Shown: piece by piece, positions 1-8,235 of the stretch
Numbering within the stretch: position 1 is the first letter of the stretch
Layout: the number at the start of each line of letters is the position of its first letter
From: an uncultured Bacteroidales bacterium
GTDB lineage: Bacteria; Bacteroidota; Bacteroidia; Bacteroidales; Bacteroidaceae
DNA: 53,842 nucleotides
Assembly: GCA_902801485.1 (NCBI GenBank)
Contig: CADCIP010000020.1
Location: forward strand, 1-53,842
Direction of reading: 5' to 3'
Translations under genes and position numbers: made by a program
The notes under the pieces: generated by a model
Told to the model about the DNA's origin: nothing
Database searches by the model: none
What the model saw: the letters and a program-made list of their open reading frames with translations, nothing else

Positions 1-126
1 ATGGCAAAGAAAAAATCAGCAAGCGTCCAAAGAGGACAAGTTAAGCTTCGCGAAAAGAAGCTTAAAGATGGAAGTTCAAGCCTGTACCTTGACATCAATC
101 CATCGCTCTACTTGCTTATTTCATAG
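1..126 (+). pseudogene. 5' fragment of a tyrosine recombinase (integrase)
   Basis: The reading frame codes for 41 residues. The first 32 (MAKKKSASVQRGQ, then VKLREKKLKDGSSSLYLDI) match the start of the arm-type DNA-binding domain of Bacteroidetes tyrosine recombinases, which normally run to about 400 residues. After residue 32 the similarity stops and nine unrelated codons lead to a TAG. The core-binding and catalytic domains are absent, so the fragment cannot recombine DNA. It lies at the window edge and ends two bases before the stop codon of the opposite-strand flavin reductase gene. I read it as the scar of a lost integrative element. The family call rests on recognition of the N-terminus only. 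Confidence 0.6.
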
Positions 127-128
127 TT

Positions 129-692
129 CTACTTCAATATCTTTCCGTCTGAGAACGCATTGCCAACGTTCTTGCCAAGCTGGATGTAGGTGTGATGAAC
201 AGGGTCAAAGGTAATAAGTTCCATCTTCTCAACATCTGGTTTGCCATCTTCAGCCAGGAACTTCTCGTCACAAAGAATATTGATAATCTCTGCAACGAGA
301 TAGTAGCCAGTCTCACTCTCGTCAATCTTCTGTTTCACACGACATTCCAGTGTCATAGGAAACTCTTTGAACACAGGAGCATTGACGTTAGGAGCTTTCT
401 CGATTGTCCAACTAGTCTTTTCAATCTTGTCAGGTGTATTCCTTCCGCTTACGATACCCACATAGTCAGAGGCAACCATTGTTTCTGCCGTAGCAAATGT
501 TACCGTGAAGTATGGATTGTCTTTGAGATTGTCGGTTGTCTGATGAGAACCGAGAGAGATAAAAATCTCGTGCATATCCCACTGGCCGCCCCATGCAGCA
601 TTCATGGCATTGGGCTTACCATCTTTGTCATAAGTGCCGATTATCAGCACAGGTTGTGGCAATAGCCACGCTGTTGATTTGAAACTCTTCAT
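129..692 (-). CDS. Flavin reductase-like (FMN-binding) protein
   Basis: This 187-residue protein fits the flavin reductase-like fold that binds FMN in a split beta-barrel. The opening (PQPVLIIGTYDKDGKPNAM followed by NAAWGG) is the typical first strand and flavin-contacting loop. It is a single-domain cytoplasmic protein of normal family length with no signal peptide. Its physiological substrate cannot be read from the sequence; relatives reduce flavins or act as small flavoenzymes. Its ATG overlaps the stop of the DUF1294 gene in an ATGA, so it is the last gene of a three-gene, translationally coupled unit. Family call is firm, exact role unknown. Confidence 0.85.
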   Translation of the reverse strand: MKSFKSTAWLLPQPVLIIGTYDKDGKPNAMNAAWGGQWDMHEIFISLGSHQTTDNLKDNPYFTVTFATAETMVASDYVGIVSGRNTPDKIEKTSWTIEKAPNVNAPVFKEFPMTLECRVKQKIDESETGYYLVAEIINILCDEKFLAEDGKPDVEKMELITFDPVHHTYIQLGKNVGNAFSDGKILK

Positions 693-982
693 AATATTCC
701 TTTTACGATTAAATAACCAGAGATTGCCAATTGTATGATAATGGTGGCTGGTACGCCATATATAAACTTCCTATGCATTGTCTTATGATGCCAAACTTTC
801 ATACCCAACCATGCTCCCACACTTCCGCCAAGCACAGCCAGCCCTAAGAGTGCTGCCTCTCTGATTCGCCATTTGGAGCGTTTTGATTTCCACTTGTCGA
901 TCCCGTACATGAAGAAAGTGACCACATTGATGATGACGAGGTAAATCACTATTATATGCATGAATGACAGTTCTTTCATCAT
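689..982 (-). CDS. DUF1294 small membrane protein
   Basis: This 97-residue protein has a hydrophobic N-terminal helix (about residues 9-27), a basic loop (YGIDKWKSKRSKWRI), a glycine-rich hydrophobic segment (LLGLAVLGGSVGAWLGM), an HK motif (WHHKTMHRKF) and a second clear helix at the C-terminus. This is the signature of DUF1294, a small inner-membrane family of unknown function. The start at 982 overlaps the stop of the upstream hydrolase gene (ATGA) and its own stop overlaps the start of the flavin reductase gene, so all three are probably co-translated. An alternative Met one codon downstream and another at residue 8 would change little. Confidence 0.85.
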   Translation of the reverse strand: MMKELSFMHIIVIYLVIINVVTFFMYGIDKWKSKRSKWRIREAALLGLAVLGGSVGAWLGMKVWHHKTMHRKFIYGVPATIIIQLAISGYLIVKGIL

Positions 983-1794
983 TTTTTATCTATCTCTGTA
1001 AACCTTGGAAATCTTCGTCCATCACGTTCAATCGTCTCAAAGAACATCTTCTCAGGTCTTACCCAGTACTGTCCTTCTCCGTAGAGTGCCTGATAAATGA
1101 CCATCCTCTCTTTGGTTTCGGAGTCGAAAGCTGTGCGGATATAACGGTAATGGCCTCCCTTGAAATGTTGAAAGTATCTGTTGCCATTTTCGGGTAAGGG
1201 ATACTCCATCAACATTTTCTCTATAAGAGGTATATACCATGTACGTACTTCATCAGCAGTTGGCGTATGACCTCCGGGGAAGTGGAAAGTCTTATTGTAA
1301 TGTTCCAAAAACAGTGGCTCAAAGTGTGCCAACGTATCCTGTTCGCCAAACACTCCCCACACACGGTCTTTATAATAGGAGTTGCAATAGTTGAACTGAA
1401 TAGACTCCATTTCTGCAAACTCTTTTATCAAGGCTTCATCGATGACAAATATCCGTTTGCCATCAGTTCGAGGTGACTTGTATTCATGCTTTCCGATACG
1501 CTGCTTCAGGAATTCAGTCATTCGGAAATGGGGGTTGCCCAACAAGGCTGGCACACCGACAATGGGTGTAAGTATTTGTGCATAGAAGGAGCCGCAACTG
1601 TTGCCAACCAGTAAATCTGGATGTTCCTTGTCACAAATCGACCTTATCAGTTCCAGTGCCTTCTTGGGATGCTGAGGAATGTCAGGTGTTAGCACCTGGA
1701 TCTTGTTTGCAAAACTATCACGCAAGGTCACTGCAGGAATACACTGACCGCTGGCATAGAAGCCGTGAAGGAATAATATCTTTTTCATACCCAA
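979..1794 (-). CDS. YqiA/YcfP-like alpha/beta hydrolase fused to DUF1653
   Basis: Two domains lie in 271 residues. Residues 4-195 are a small alpha/beta hydrolase of the YqiA/YcfP type: the HGF oxyanion motif at 10-12, a nucleophile Ser66 in GNSCGS, an acidic residue near 153 (EQDT) and a His at 176 (PGGHT) form a plausible catalytic triad. Residues 205-268 are a DUF1653 domain (HFKGGHYRYI, then VIYQALYGEGQYWVRP), normally a free-standing protein of about 70 residues. The protein has no signal peptide, so it is cytoplasmic. It is the first gene of the coupled trio reading towards position 129. The esterase substrate is unknown. The join is a single continuous frame, so a natural fusion rather than a frameshift. 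Confidence 0.85.
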   Translation of the reverse strand: MGMKKILFLHGFYASGQCIPAVTLRDSFANKIQVLTPDIPQHPKKALELIRSICDKEHPDLLVGNSCGSFYAQILTPIVGVPALLGNPHFRMTEFLKQRIGKHEYKSPRTDGKRIFVIDEALIKEFAEMESIQFNYCNSYYKDRVWGVFGEQDTLAHFEPLFLEHYNKTFHFPGGHTPTADEVRTWYIPLIEKMLMEYPLPENGNRYFQHFKGGHYRYIRTAFDSETKERMVIYQALYGEGQYWVRPEKMFFETIERDGRRFPRFTEIDKK

Positions 1795-2498
1795 TCAATG
1801 TTTTCTTTAGCTGCACCTACTTCAAAATGATACTTGACAATTCCCTAATCCATTTGCGTATAGCCGATGAACTTCCAATGATTCACCCTAGCCTTCACTT
1901 CATCGATGATTCGTCCTGCCTTATTTGCTCACCGATAGTCTGCATCTTCTGTTTCAATTTCCAGGGTAACTTATTACCCATTATTGTCTTACTCATTAAG
2001 ATATTTAATTATATATTAAGAGTACAAAGATGTAACTTTTTCTCCATTTTATGTTTTATTATAGCAAAAAAATATAATATCTCTGGGCATTTTTAACTAT
2101 TATAGTTATCTTTTGGAACAAAAAGCATACTTCTGAAACATAATACCGCATCACATTCCATGAAATCCACGGCAATATCTGTTCGCAAATTGGGCAATAA
2201 CCATCCCCAAATTAAGATTTTCATCGTTTTAGCTAAAAATAACTATTGTCTTATACTGAATTCGGGTGCAAATATTTAAAGTAATATCCATATATACCTC
2301 ATTTTCAGACCAAAAATCACGAAAACGTTCCAAGCAGCATAAGTATAAAGCAAACAGTGTCAGGAAAATTCACCCCACATGTTTCTTCAGCAAAAAAAGC
2401 TTTATTTTTAGCGGAAACATGAAGAAAAACTGAACTTTTCGCTGATTATAAGAATTTTTTTATCATATTTGCAGCAAGTTTAAGTTTTAACAAGGAAT
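1795..2498. other. Gene-poor stretch with small degraded frames and an inverted repeat
   Basis: No convincing gene is present. On the minus strand 1895-1996 is a 33-codon frame (starts MSKTIMGNKLPW) whose likely continuation lies in another frame down to about 1845 (IIDEVKARVNHWKF), which looks like one gene remnant broken by a frameshift; I cannot name its family with confidence. A 43-codon minus frame at 2093-2224 is unrecognised. A perfect 8-bp inverted repeat, CATGTTTC at 2378-2385 and GAAACATG at 2414-2421, encloses an A/T-rich loop about 80 nt ahead of the 4Fe-4S gene and could be regulatory. A poor -7-like CATATTTG sits at 2464-2471. Confidence 0.4.
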
Positions 2499-3203
2499 AT
2501 GAATCAGAAAAAGAAAAATTTCCACCGACACTTTCCGACACCAGGATTTAACCTCTATTGGATCATCATCGCGTATATCATCGTCGGATGGTTCTATCCT
2601 GTAGTGGGGCTTATCGCACTCATCTGTATGATTGGTCCCGTGATGACCAGCATCTGGAAGGGGCGCTGGTGGTGCGGTCATGTATGTCCTCGCGGCAATA
2701 TGTACGACCGCCTGCTGTCGAAATACTCACCCCACAAGCCAATACCGGCATTCGTGGGTACTTTCGGCTTCCGCCTGTTTATGGTGTTCTTTATCTTCGG
2801 CATGTTCGGCATCCAGCTGACATTAACTGTTCCTTGGAACGAGGGTGGATTGACTATGTGGAGTGGCATTGGCCGCGTTTTTTGGACTATTATTGTGGTT
2901 ACTACCATTGTCGGCATTACGCTGAGTTTCATCTATGCGCCACGCACTTGGTGCACGTTCTGCCCGATGGGTTCTATCTCTCGCTGGGTGGCTCCGAAGA
3001 AGGAACCGTTCCCCAGGGCCTTCACGAACATCCACGTATCTAGTACATGTCAGATGAAATGTAAGAGTTGCGCCCGTGTATGTCCGATGCAACTCACGCC
3101 CTACGACAGCCGCGGGCAGGAAATAGGCTTTCTTAATCCCGACTGTCTGAAATGTGGTAAGTGTATGCTGGCATGCCCTTCGAAGATTATGACATTGAAG
3201 TAG
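2499..3203 (+). CDS. Membrane-anchored 4Fe-4S ferredoxin-type protein (NapH/CcoG-like)
   Basis: This 234-residue inner-membrane electron-transfer protein has hydrophobic segments at about 18-50, 86-110 and 126-145. Between them are two cysteine pairs of the membrane polyferredoxin type, C59/C63 in CGHVCP and C152/C155 in CTFCP. The C-terminus carries a ferredoxin domain with cysteines at 184, 188, 191, 195 (CKSCARVCP) and 216, 219, 222, 226 (CLKCGKCMLACP), enough for two 4Fe-4S clusters. Related proteins (NapH, CcoG/RdxA, YccM) pass electrons at the membrane, but the partner here is not visible because the neighbours are unrelated. It stands alone and ends at a hairpin terminator shared with the convergent gene. 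Confidence 0.85.
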   Translation: MNQKKKNFHRHFPTPGFNLYWIIIAYIIVGWFYPVVGLIALICMIGPVMTSIWKGRWWCGHVCPRGNMYDRLLSKYSPHKPIPAFVGTFGFRLFMVFFIFGMFGIQLTLTVPWNEGGLTMWSGIGRVFWTIIVVTTIVGITLSFIYAPRTWCTFCPMGSISRWVAPKKEPFPRAFTNIHVSSTCQMKCKSCARVCPMQLTPYDSRGQEIGFLNPDCLKCGKCMLACPSKIMTLK

Positions 3204-3230
3204 ATATGGCATATAGTTTTTGAACGAAAA

Positions 3231-3252
3231 AAAAGGGGCAAAAGCCCCTTTT
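3231..3252. terminator. Bidirectional intrinsic terminator
   Basis: A perfect 9-bp stem, AAAAGGGGC (3231-3239) and GCCCCTTTT (3244-3252), closes on an AAAA loop. The T run on one strand and A run on the other suit termination in both directions, and the hairpin sits between two convergent genes. Confidence 0.85.
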
Positions 3253-3278
3253 CTTATACATATATGAATCTCAATCAT

Positions 3279-3851
3279 TTAAAAGCCGCCTCCAAAGCCG
3301 CCACCGAAGCCGCCACGACCGCCTCCAAAGCCGCCAGGACCACGCTGACCATCACCTTGACCGCGCTGACCATTACCCTGTCCGCGCTGACCATTACCCT
3401 GTCCGCGCTGACCATTACGTTGGGGAGTCAGCACCTTAAGCACCTGTTGGGGAGTCAATATCTTGGCAAATTCTGCACTATACTTTTTCTGGATTTCCAA
3501 ACGCTTCTGCATGGTTGCGATCTGCTCTTCCTGACGGGTAAACTGCTCCTGAATCTTTGCATTTGCCTCTTCATCTGTAAGTTCTTTCTTTTCGTCGGCT
3601 TCCTGTCCACGCTGACGCATCCCACCCATATTCGTCTGGAACATTTCTGTCTGATAGGCAGTGAAAGTTGTTAGGAATGCTTCTTTCGCATCACCCTTTA
3701 GGTCGAAATCCTTGGCAGACCGATCTGCAACACGCTTAATCATCTCGGCTCGCATCTGAGCACGTTCTTCTTCAGTGCGCTGTCCCTGTTGTGCATATAC
3801 ATTTCCCATAAAAAGGAATGTTAAAGCGGAAACGATAAATAACTTTTTCAT
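3279..3851 (-). CDS. Secreted DUF4890-like protein with Gly/Arg/Gln-rich repeat tail
   Basis: This 190-residue protein starts with a clear signal peptide (MKKLFIVSALTFLFMGNVYA, cleavage before QQG). The middle, about residues 25-140, is charged and helical, with many Glu, Gln and Lys and an LTPQQ motif near residue 134, resembling the small periplasmic DUF4890 or Spy/CpxP-like helical proteins. The tail from about 145 is made of seven-residue units GQRGQGN repeated about three and a half times, followed by GFGGG repeats. The repeats are also exact at DNA level. The tail is probably unstructured and may bind surface or nucleic acid, but no function is established. It lies downstream of, and in the same direction as, the DUF5715 gene. 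Confidence 0.7.
   Translation of the reverse strand: MKKLFIVSALTFLFMGNVYAQQGQRTEEERAQMRAEMIKRVADRSAKDFDLKGDAKEAFLTTFTAYQTEMFQTNMGGMRQRGQEADEKKELTDEEANAKIQEQFTRQEEQIATMQKRLEIQKKYSAEFAKILTPQQVLKVLTPQRNGQRGQGNGQRGQGNGQRGQGDGQRGPGGFGGGRGGFGGGFGGGF
3341..3418 (-). repeat. 21-bp in-frame tandem repeat
   Basis: Three full 21-bp units (3341-3361 diverged, 3362-3382 and 3383-3403 identical) and a partial fourth encode seven-residue GQRGQGN repeats in the secreted protein. The unit length is a multiple of three, so copy number can change without a frameshift. Confidence 0.85.
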
Positions 3852-3931
3852 TTTAATTGGTTTTAAAAGATTTACGTATAAACATTTTTGTTTGTCTCAC
3901 TACTTCTTTGACCGCAAAAAGAGAAAAAGGT

Positions 3932-4672
3932 TTAACGGACAGTAATATGAAAACACGACTGCTTACGCTCATGCTTGACATAGCACAACCCCTGCTGACG
4001 CAAATCACGCAGCACTTCTGCTAATACGGGTTTTAATATTGCATCTGAAACATAGACACAGGAAGAACCGTCGGAAGGAGAAACCGGATCGTAAAAAACA
4101 TATTTAATATCAAAAGTGGTGCCAAACCGGTGACAACTCTGCTCGTTGGCATTTCCATTAAACTGACGGAGACGAGCAACATCGTCCTCGGTACGCAAAA
4201 CACTGGACACGATGATGCGATGTAGAGGTATGTTCTTTACATACAAACTGTCAATAAAATTCCTCCCTATTTTCTGCAGCAAACCAGAAGCCCGAGGAAC
4301 CAAATAGGGTATGCTTTGAGACATTGACCTGTCAATATGATAATAGGGATTGGCACCAACGTACACCAAGTCCTGTTTTCGATGTTCTGCTGCTTGCCTG
4401 TTTTGAACAGGTCTTACACCCCAGCGACGGGCTGCCACAATCTGGACGTCCTGAACATCAGGAAAACATTCTTCGTATGAATAAACGCCACGGACACGAT
4501 GATGTGAACCGCGTGTCAAGGCTACAGGTTTTTCAGCAACATCAGCTATACTGTCCGAAACACACTCTGCATAAGGCTTCACAACATCGGGATTACAGAA
4601 CCGAACCACCCCAAGTACTGCTACAGTACCTCCACAAAGGCCATAAAATATCTTTTTCTTTAGTCTTCTCAT
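3932..4672 (-). CDS. DUF5715 family exported protein
   Basis: I place the start at the ATG at 4672 (MRRLKKKIFYGLCGG), giving 246 residues with a basic N-terminus and one hydrophobic export or anchor segment. A longer frame begins at 4765 but would add 31 residues that run across the upstream gene's promoter and start. The C-terminal half has the conserved blocks of DUF5715, which resemble peptidase M15-like folds: SSVLRTEDDVARL, then HRFGTTFDIKY, and finally CYVKHERKQSCFHITVR. His, Asp and His in these blocks could hold a zinc ion as in M15 enzymes, so a cell-wall amidase or peptidase role is possible but not shown. It is divergent from phoH. Confidence 0.75.
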   Translation of the reverse strand: MRRLKKKIFYGLCGGTVAVLGVVRFCNPDVVKPYAECVSDSIADVAEKPVALTRGSHHRVRGVYSYEECFPDVQDVQIVAARRWGVRPVQNRQAAEHRKQDLVYVGANPYYHIDRSMSQSIPYLVPRASGLLQKIGRNFIDSLYVKNIPLHRIIVSSVLRTEDDVARLRQFNGNANEQSCHRFGTTFDIKYVFYDPVSPSDGSSCVYVSDAILKPVLAEVLRDLRQQGLCYVKHERKQSCFHITVR

Positions 4673-4684
4673 ATTTTTCGCGAA

Positions 4685-4715
4685 CAAAATTACACAAAAA
4701 AGCGGAAATGTCAAA
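4685..4715 (-). promoter_or_regulatory. Candidate promoter for the DUF5715 gene
   Basis: On the minus strand TTTG (4712-4715) is followed after exactly 19 nt by TAATTTTG (4685-4692), a perfect Bacteroidetes -33/-7 pair. It lies so close to the ATG at 4672 that the transcript would have almost no leader. Confidence 0.6.
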
Positions 4716-4724
4716 ATAGATATG

Positions 4725-4732
4725 TAATTTTG
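4725..4732 (+). promoter_or_regulatory. Candidate -7 element for phoH
   Basis: TAATTTTG matches the TAnnTTTG consensus and lies 18 nt before the phoH ATG. No good -33 TTTG is seen at the right distance, so the promoter is less certain than its divergent partner. Confidence 0.45.
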
Positions 4733-4750
4733 CAGCAAATTATAAAATAG

Positions 4751-5728
4751 ATGATAGAAAAACATATTGTAATAGAGGATATAGACCCGGTAATTCTATA
4801 TGGTGTAGGCAATTCTAACCTGCAAATGGTTAAGGCGCTTTATCCTAAACTACGCATTGTGGCAAGAGGAAATGTGGTACATGTGATGGGCGACGAATTG
4901 GAGATGTGCGCCTTTGAGGAAAATCTGGACAAGCTGCAGAAGCACATTCTGAAATACAACAGCCTGACGGAAGAAGAAATTCTTCAAATCCTGAAAGGCG
5001 AAAAGACCAACAAGGAGGGCGTGGAAGGCGTTATCGTATATAGCGTAACAGGCAGGCCCATTACCGCCAGAAGCATCAACCAGCAGGAACTGGTGAAAGC
5101 CTATCAGGAAAACGACATGATTTTTGCCGTTGGACCTGCAGGTTCCGGTAAGACATACACCAGCATAGCGCTGGCGGTAAGAGCGCTGAAGAACAAAGAG
5201 GTGAGAAAGATCATCCTTTCGCGTCCAGCTGTGGAAGCAGGAGAAAAGTTAGGTTTCCTGCCTGGCGACATGAAGGAGAAGATAGACCCCTATCTGCAAC
5301 CGCTGTATGATGCATTGGAAGACATGATTCCCACGCAGAAACTACGCGAGATGATGGAGCAGAACATTATTCAAATTGCCCCACTGGCCTTTATGCGAGG
5401 CAGGACACTGAGCGATGCCGTGGTGATTCTAGATGAAGCGCAGAATACCACCAATGCACAGATTAAGATGTTCCTGACCCGTATGGGCACAAACACCAAG
5501 ATGATTATTACGGGTGATATGACACAAATAGACCTTCCCCATGGTGTCAGGAGCGGTCTGCGCGAAGCCAGTAAGATTCTGAAAGGGATAAACGGCATCA
5601 GCTTTATAGAGATGAACGAGAAGGACATTGTAAGACACAAACTGGTAACTCGCATTGTTAATGCCTACAACAAATATGAGGCTGAGATAGAGCGAGGAAA
5701 ACAATACATAGAGGATAATAACAAATAA
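4751..5728 (+). CDS. phoH: PhoH family ATPase
   Basis: This 325-residue cytoplasmic P-loop NTPase of the PhoH/PhoL type has an N-terminal region (about 1-90) resembling the small domain of this family. Walker A is GPAGSGKT at 128-135 and Walker B is VVILDEAQ at 224-231, followed by a sensor-like [10 protein letters not shown]. Length and motif order are normal. PhoH proteins are linked to RNA metabolism and to phosphate-starvation regulation in Escherichia coli; the exact role in Bacteroidales is not settled. purC follows after 16 nt on the same strand, so the two are probably co-transcribed. Divergent from the DUF5715 gene. Confidence 0.93.
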   Translation: MIEKHIVIEDIDPVILYGVGNSNLQMVKALYPKLRIVARGNVVHVMGDELEMCAFEENLDKLQKHILKYNSLTEEEILQILKGEKTNKEGVEGVIVYSVTGRPITARSINQQELVKAYQENDMIFAVGPAGSGKTYTSIALAVRALKNKEVRKIILSRPAVEAGEKLGFLPGDMKEKIDPYLQPLYDALEDMIPTQKLREMMEQNIIQIAPLAFMRGRTLSDAVVILDEAQNTTNAQIKMFLTRMGTNTKMIITGDMTQIDLPHGVRSGLREASKILKGINGISFIEMNEKDIVRHKLVTRIVNAYNKYEAEIERGKQYIEDNNK

Positions 5729-5744
5729 AATTAATAATAGGAAT

Positions 5745-6692
5745 ATGAAAGCTTTAACAAGAACTGACTTCAACCTGCCCGGACAGGTAAGTGTTTATCA
5801 TGGTAAGGTACGCGACGTATATAACATCAACGATGACCTGATGGTTATGGTTGCAACAGACCGTATCTCCGCCTTCGACGTAATATTGCCTAAGGGAATC
5901 CCCTTCAAAGGACAAGTGTTGAACCAGATAGCTGCCAGTTTCCTGGATGCCACAGCAGACATTGTACCCAACTGGAAACTTGCTACTCCCGACCCTATGG
6001 TTACCGTTGGACTGAAAGCTGAAGGATTCCGCGTGGAGATGATTATCCGCGGCTATCTGACAGGTTCGGCTTGGCGCGAATACAAGAACGGATGTCGTGA
6101 ACTGTGCGGTGTAAAACTGCCCGAAGGAATGCGTGAGAACGAGAAGTTCCCCGAGCCCATTATTACCCCCACCACAAAGGCTGAGGAAGGACACGATGAA
6201 AACATCTCTGCCGAGGAAATCATCAAGCAGGGCTTGGTAAGCAAGGAGGATTGGGAGACGATGGTGAAGTACACTCGCGCTCTGTTCAAGCGTGGTAGCG
6301 AGATAGCTGCCAGCAAGGGTCTAATATTGGTTGATACCAAGTATGAATTTGGCAAGCGCGACGGAAAGGTCATCCTGATTGATGAGATTCATACCCCCGA
6401 CAGTAGCCGCTACTTCTATGCCGACGGCTACGAAGAGAAGTTTGCCAAGGGCGAGCCTCAGAAGCAGTTGAGCAAGGAGTTTGTACGCCAGTGGCTGATT
6501 GAGCACAACTTTATGAACCAGCCCGGTCAGGTGATGCCTGTGATTACTGATGAATATGCTCAGAGCGTTGCTGATCGTTACATCGAACTTTACGAGCACA
6601 TTGTAGGCGAGAAGTTCACACCTGCAGAGGCAGAAGGCGACATTGCTGCACGCATTGAGAAAAACGTAACCACTTGGTTGCAAAACAGATAA
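5745..6692 (+). CDS. purC: Phosphoribosylaminoimidazole-succinocarboxamide synthase
   Basis: PurC joins CAIR and aspartate, with ATP, to make SAICAR in purine synthesis. The 315-residue protein is of the longer PurC class (like yeast Ade1) rather than the 240-residue E. coli class. Family blocks are evident: [13 protein letters not shown] near the start (nucleotide-binding loop), [17 protein letters not shown], the [13 protein letters not shown] block and [15 protein letters not shown] near the C-terminus. It is complete. Its TAA overlaps the ATG of ubiE (TAATG), indicating co-translation with the next gene. Confidence 0.96.
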   Translation: MKALTRTDFNLPGQVSVYHGKVRDVYNINDDLMVMVATDRISAFDVILPKGIPFKGQVLNQIAASFLDATADIVPNWKLATPDPMVTVGLKAEGFRVEMIIRGYLTGSAWREYKNGCRELCGVKLPEGMRENEKFPEPIITPTTKAEEGHDENISAEEIIKQGLVSKEDWETMVKYTRALFKRGSEIAASKGLILVDTKYEFGKRDGKVILIDEIHTPDSSRYFYADGYEEKFAKGEPQKQLSKEFVRQWLIEHNFMNQPGQVMPVITDEYAQSVADRYIELYEHIVGEKFTPAEAEGDIAARIEKNVTTWLQNR

Positions 6693-7423
6693 TGTATAAG
6701 CAGGAGACAATAAATCCCTATCACGAAGGGGAAAAGGGTGAGCAAGTGGAGAAAATGTTTGACCACATTGCTCACTCTTACGATCTCCTGAACCACGCCC
6801 TTTCGCTGGGTATAGACCGAGGGTGGAGACGCAAGGCCATCGACGCCCTGAAGGTTCACCACCCCAAACGCATACTGGATATTGCCACAGGAACTGGAGA
6901 CTTTGCCATCCTAAGTGCCAAACGCATTCAACCCCAACAGATTATAGGAGCAGATATCAGCGAAGGAATGATGGCCGTAGGACGTGAAAAAGTCAAGAAA
7001 AAAAACATGCTGGATATTATCTCGTTTCAGAGAGAAGACTGCATGCACCTTTCCTTTCCAGACGATAGCTTCGATGCCGTGACATCTGCATACGGCGTAC
7101 GTAATTTTCAAAATTTGGATGCCGGACTTTCCGAAATGTACCGTGTACTGCGAACAGGTGGACATCTGCTGATAGTGGAACTCAGTACCCCGCCCCATTT
7201 TCCTATGAAACAGCTTTTCTGGGTATATGCTCATGTCGTGATGCCTGTTATCGGAAAGCTTATCAGTCACGATGCCAGCGCATACACATACCTGCCCTCT
7301 TCGATGGAAGCCTTTCCGCAAGGAGAAGTGATGGAAGGAATACTGAAGAAAGCCGGTTTTCAACAAATAAAATGGAAACGTTTTACTTTTGGCCTCTGCA
7401 CCATGTATCTGGCTTCAAAGTGA
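6692..7423 (+). CDS. ubiE: Demethylmenaquinone/ubiquinone methyltransferase
   Basis: The enzyme transfers a methyl group from S-adenosylmethionine to demethylmenaquinone, the last step of menaquinone synthesis (also named MenG). I choose the ATG at 6692 ([10 protein letters not shown]), which overlaps the purC stop in TAATG; an upstream in-frame Met at 6674 would lie inside purC. The 243-residue product shows SAM motif I at 61-70 ([10 protein letters not shown]), the [13 protein letters not shown] block near residue 20 and [10 protein letters not shown] further on, all typical of UbiE/COQ5. Menaquinone is the expected respiratory quinone of Bacteroidales, so demethylmenaquinone is the likely substrate. 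Confidence 0.93.
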   Translation: MYKQETINPYHEGEKGEQVEKMFDHIAHSYDLLNHALSLGIDRGWRRKAIDALKVHHPKRILDIATGTGDFAILSAKRIQPQQIIGADISEGMMAVGREKVKKKNMLDIISFQREDCMHLSFPDDSFDAVTSAYGVRNFQNLDAGLSEMYRVLRTGGHLLIVELSTPPHFPMKQLFWVYAHVVMPVIGKLISHDASAYTYLPSSMEAFPQGEVMEGILKKAGFQQIKWKRFTFGLCTMYLASK

Positions 7424-7498
7424 AGAATGAAGAATGAAGAGTGAAGAATTTGCTACCGCGGTGTTCGCTAACCACTAACCCCTAACCGCCAAAAAGAA
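7424..7498. repeat. Low-complexity GAAGAATGAA repeat spacer
   Basis: The spacer after ubiE starts with degenerate tandem units (GAAGAATGAAGAATGAAGAG, 7424 onward) and ends with CTAACC-type units (about 7468-7488). It belongs to the low-complexity repeat class seen at several other places in the window. Confidence 0.6.
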
Positions 7499-8227
7499 AT
7501 GGATAAATACGGAATTATAGGCAACCCCTTGGGACATAGTTTTAGTAAAGGTTTTTTTACCGAAAAATTTGCCAAGGAAGGCATCGATGCCCAGTATCTT
7601 AACTTTCAGATTCCCAACATAAACAAACTTCCGGAAATCCTGAAAGAAAACCCGGAACTGAGAGGCCTGAATGTAACACTGCCCTACAAGACCGAAGTCA
7701 TTCCATTCCTTAACGAACTGAGCGATGAAGCACAAGAAATCGGTGCAGTAAACGTCGTTCAAATCCGCGATGGTCATCTGAAGGGTTTCAACAGCGACAT
7801 CATTGGATTTACACGAAGCATACAGCCATTACTGAAGCCTCATCACAGAAAAGCCTTAATTTTGGGAACCGGTGGTGCCAGCAGAGCCATACGTGTGGGT
7901 CTCACACGCTTAGGATTGGAATGGAAGTATGTTAGTCGCTCCCCACATGAAGGTATGTTTACCTATAACGATATTACAGAGCGAACCTTAAAGGAATATG
8001 AGGTAATTGTCAACTGTAGCCCTGTTGGCATGTTTCCCAAAACCGACGAATGCCCGGCAATACCTTATAATTATTTGTCGTCAGACAACCTGCTCTATGA
8101 TTTGGTATATAATCCCGAATCCACTCTCTTTATGAAAAAAGGAGCGCTCCAAGGCGCTGTTGTCAAGAACGGTTTGGAGATGCTTCACCTACAGGCTATT
8201 GCCAGCTGGGAATTCTGGAACGAATGA
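7499..8227 (+). CDS. aroE: Shikimate dehydrogenase
   Basis: AroE reduces 3-dehydroshikimate to shikimate with NADPH in aromatic amino acid synthesis. The 242-residue protein opens with the shikimate-binding GNPLGHSFSK at 8-17, has the catalytic-lysine block LNVTLPYKTEV near 60, the nucleotide-binding GTGGASRAIRVG near 120, and NCSPVGMFP further on. It is slightly shorter than the E. coli enzyme, which is common in Bacteroidetes. It begins 75 nt after ubiE, across a repeat-rich spacer, and ends 8 nt from the stop of the convergent TonB-dependent receptor gene without an evident terminator. Confidence 0.94.
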   Translation: MDKYGIIGNPLGHSFSKGFFTEKFAKEGIDAQYLNFQIPNINKLPEILKENPELRGLNVTLPYKTEVIPFLNELSDEAQEIGAVNVVQIRDGHLKGFNSDIIGFTRSIQPLLKPHHRKALILGTGGASRAIRVGLTRLGLEWKYVSRSPHEGMFTYNDITERTLKEYEVIVNCSPVGMFPKTDECPAIPYNYLSSDNLLYDLVYNPESTLFMKKGALQGAVVKNGLEMLHLQAIASWEFWNE

Positions 8228-8235
8228 TTATACCG

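Noticed and set aside
192-665. A 157-codon plus-strand frame across the flavin reductase gene
   Set aside because: It is antisense to a gene with clear family motifs and has no recognisable product.
1578-2096. A 172-codon plus-strand frame
   Set aside because: Its first part is antisense to the hydrolase gene, and the rest lies in A/T-rich spacer with no family signal.
3341-3418. Possible CRISPR-like direct repeats
   Set aside because: The units are contiguous without spacers and keep the reading frame of a protein.
3264-3674. A Thr/Ala/Leu-rich plus-strand frame with repeats
   Set aside because: It is the antisense shadow of the 21-bp coding repeats of the secreted protein.
4673-4765. Longer start of the DUF5715 gene
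   Set aside because: It would run over the promoter pair and add a second hydrophobic stretch not needed for export.
6674-6691. Upstream start of ubiE
   Set aside because: It lies inside purC; the TAATG overlap at 6692 is the normal coupling arrangement.
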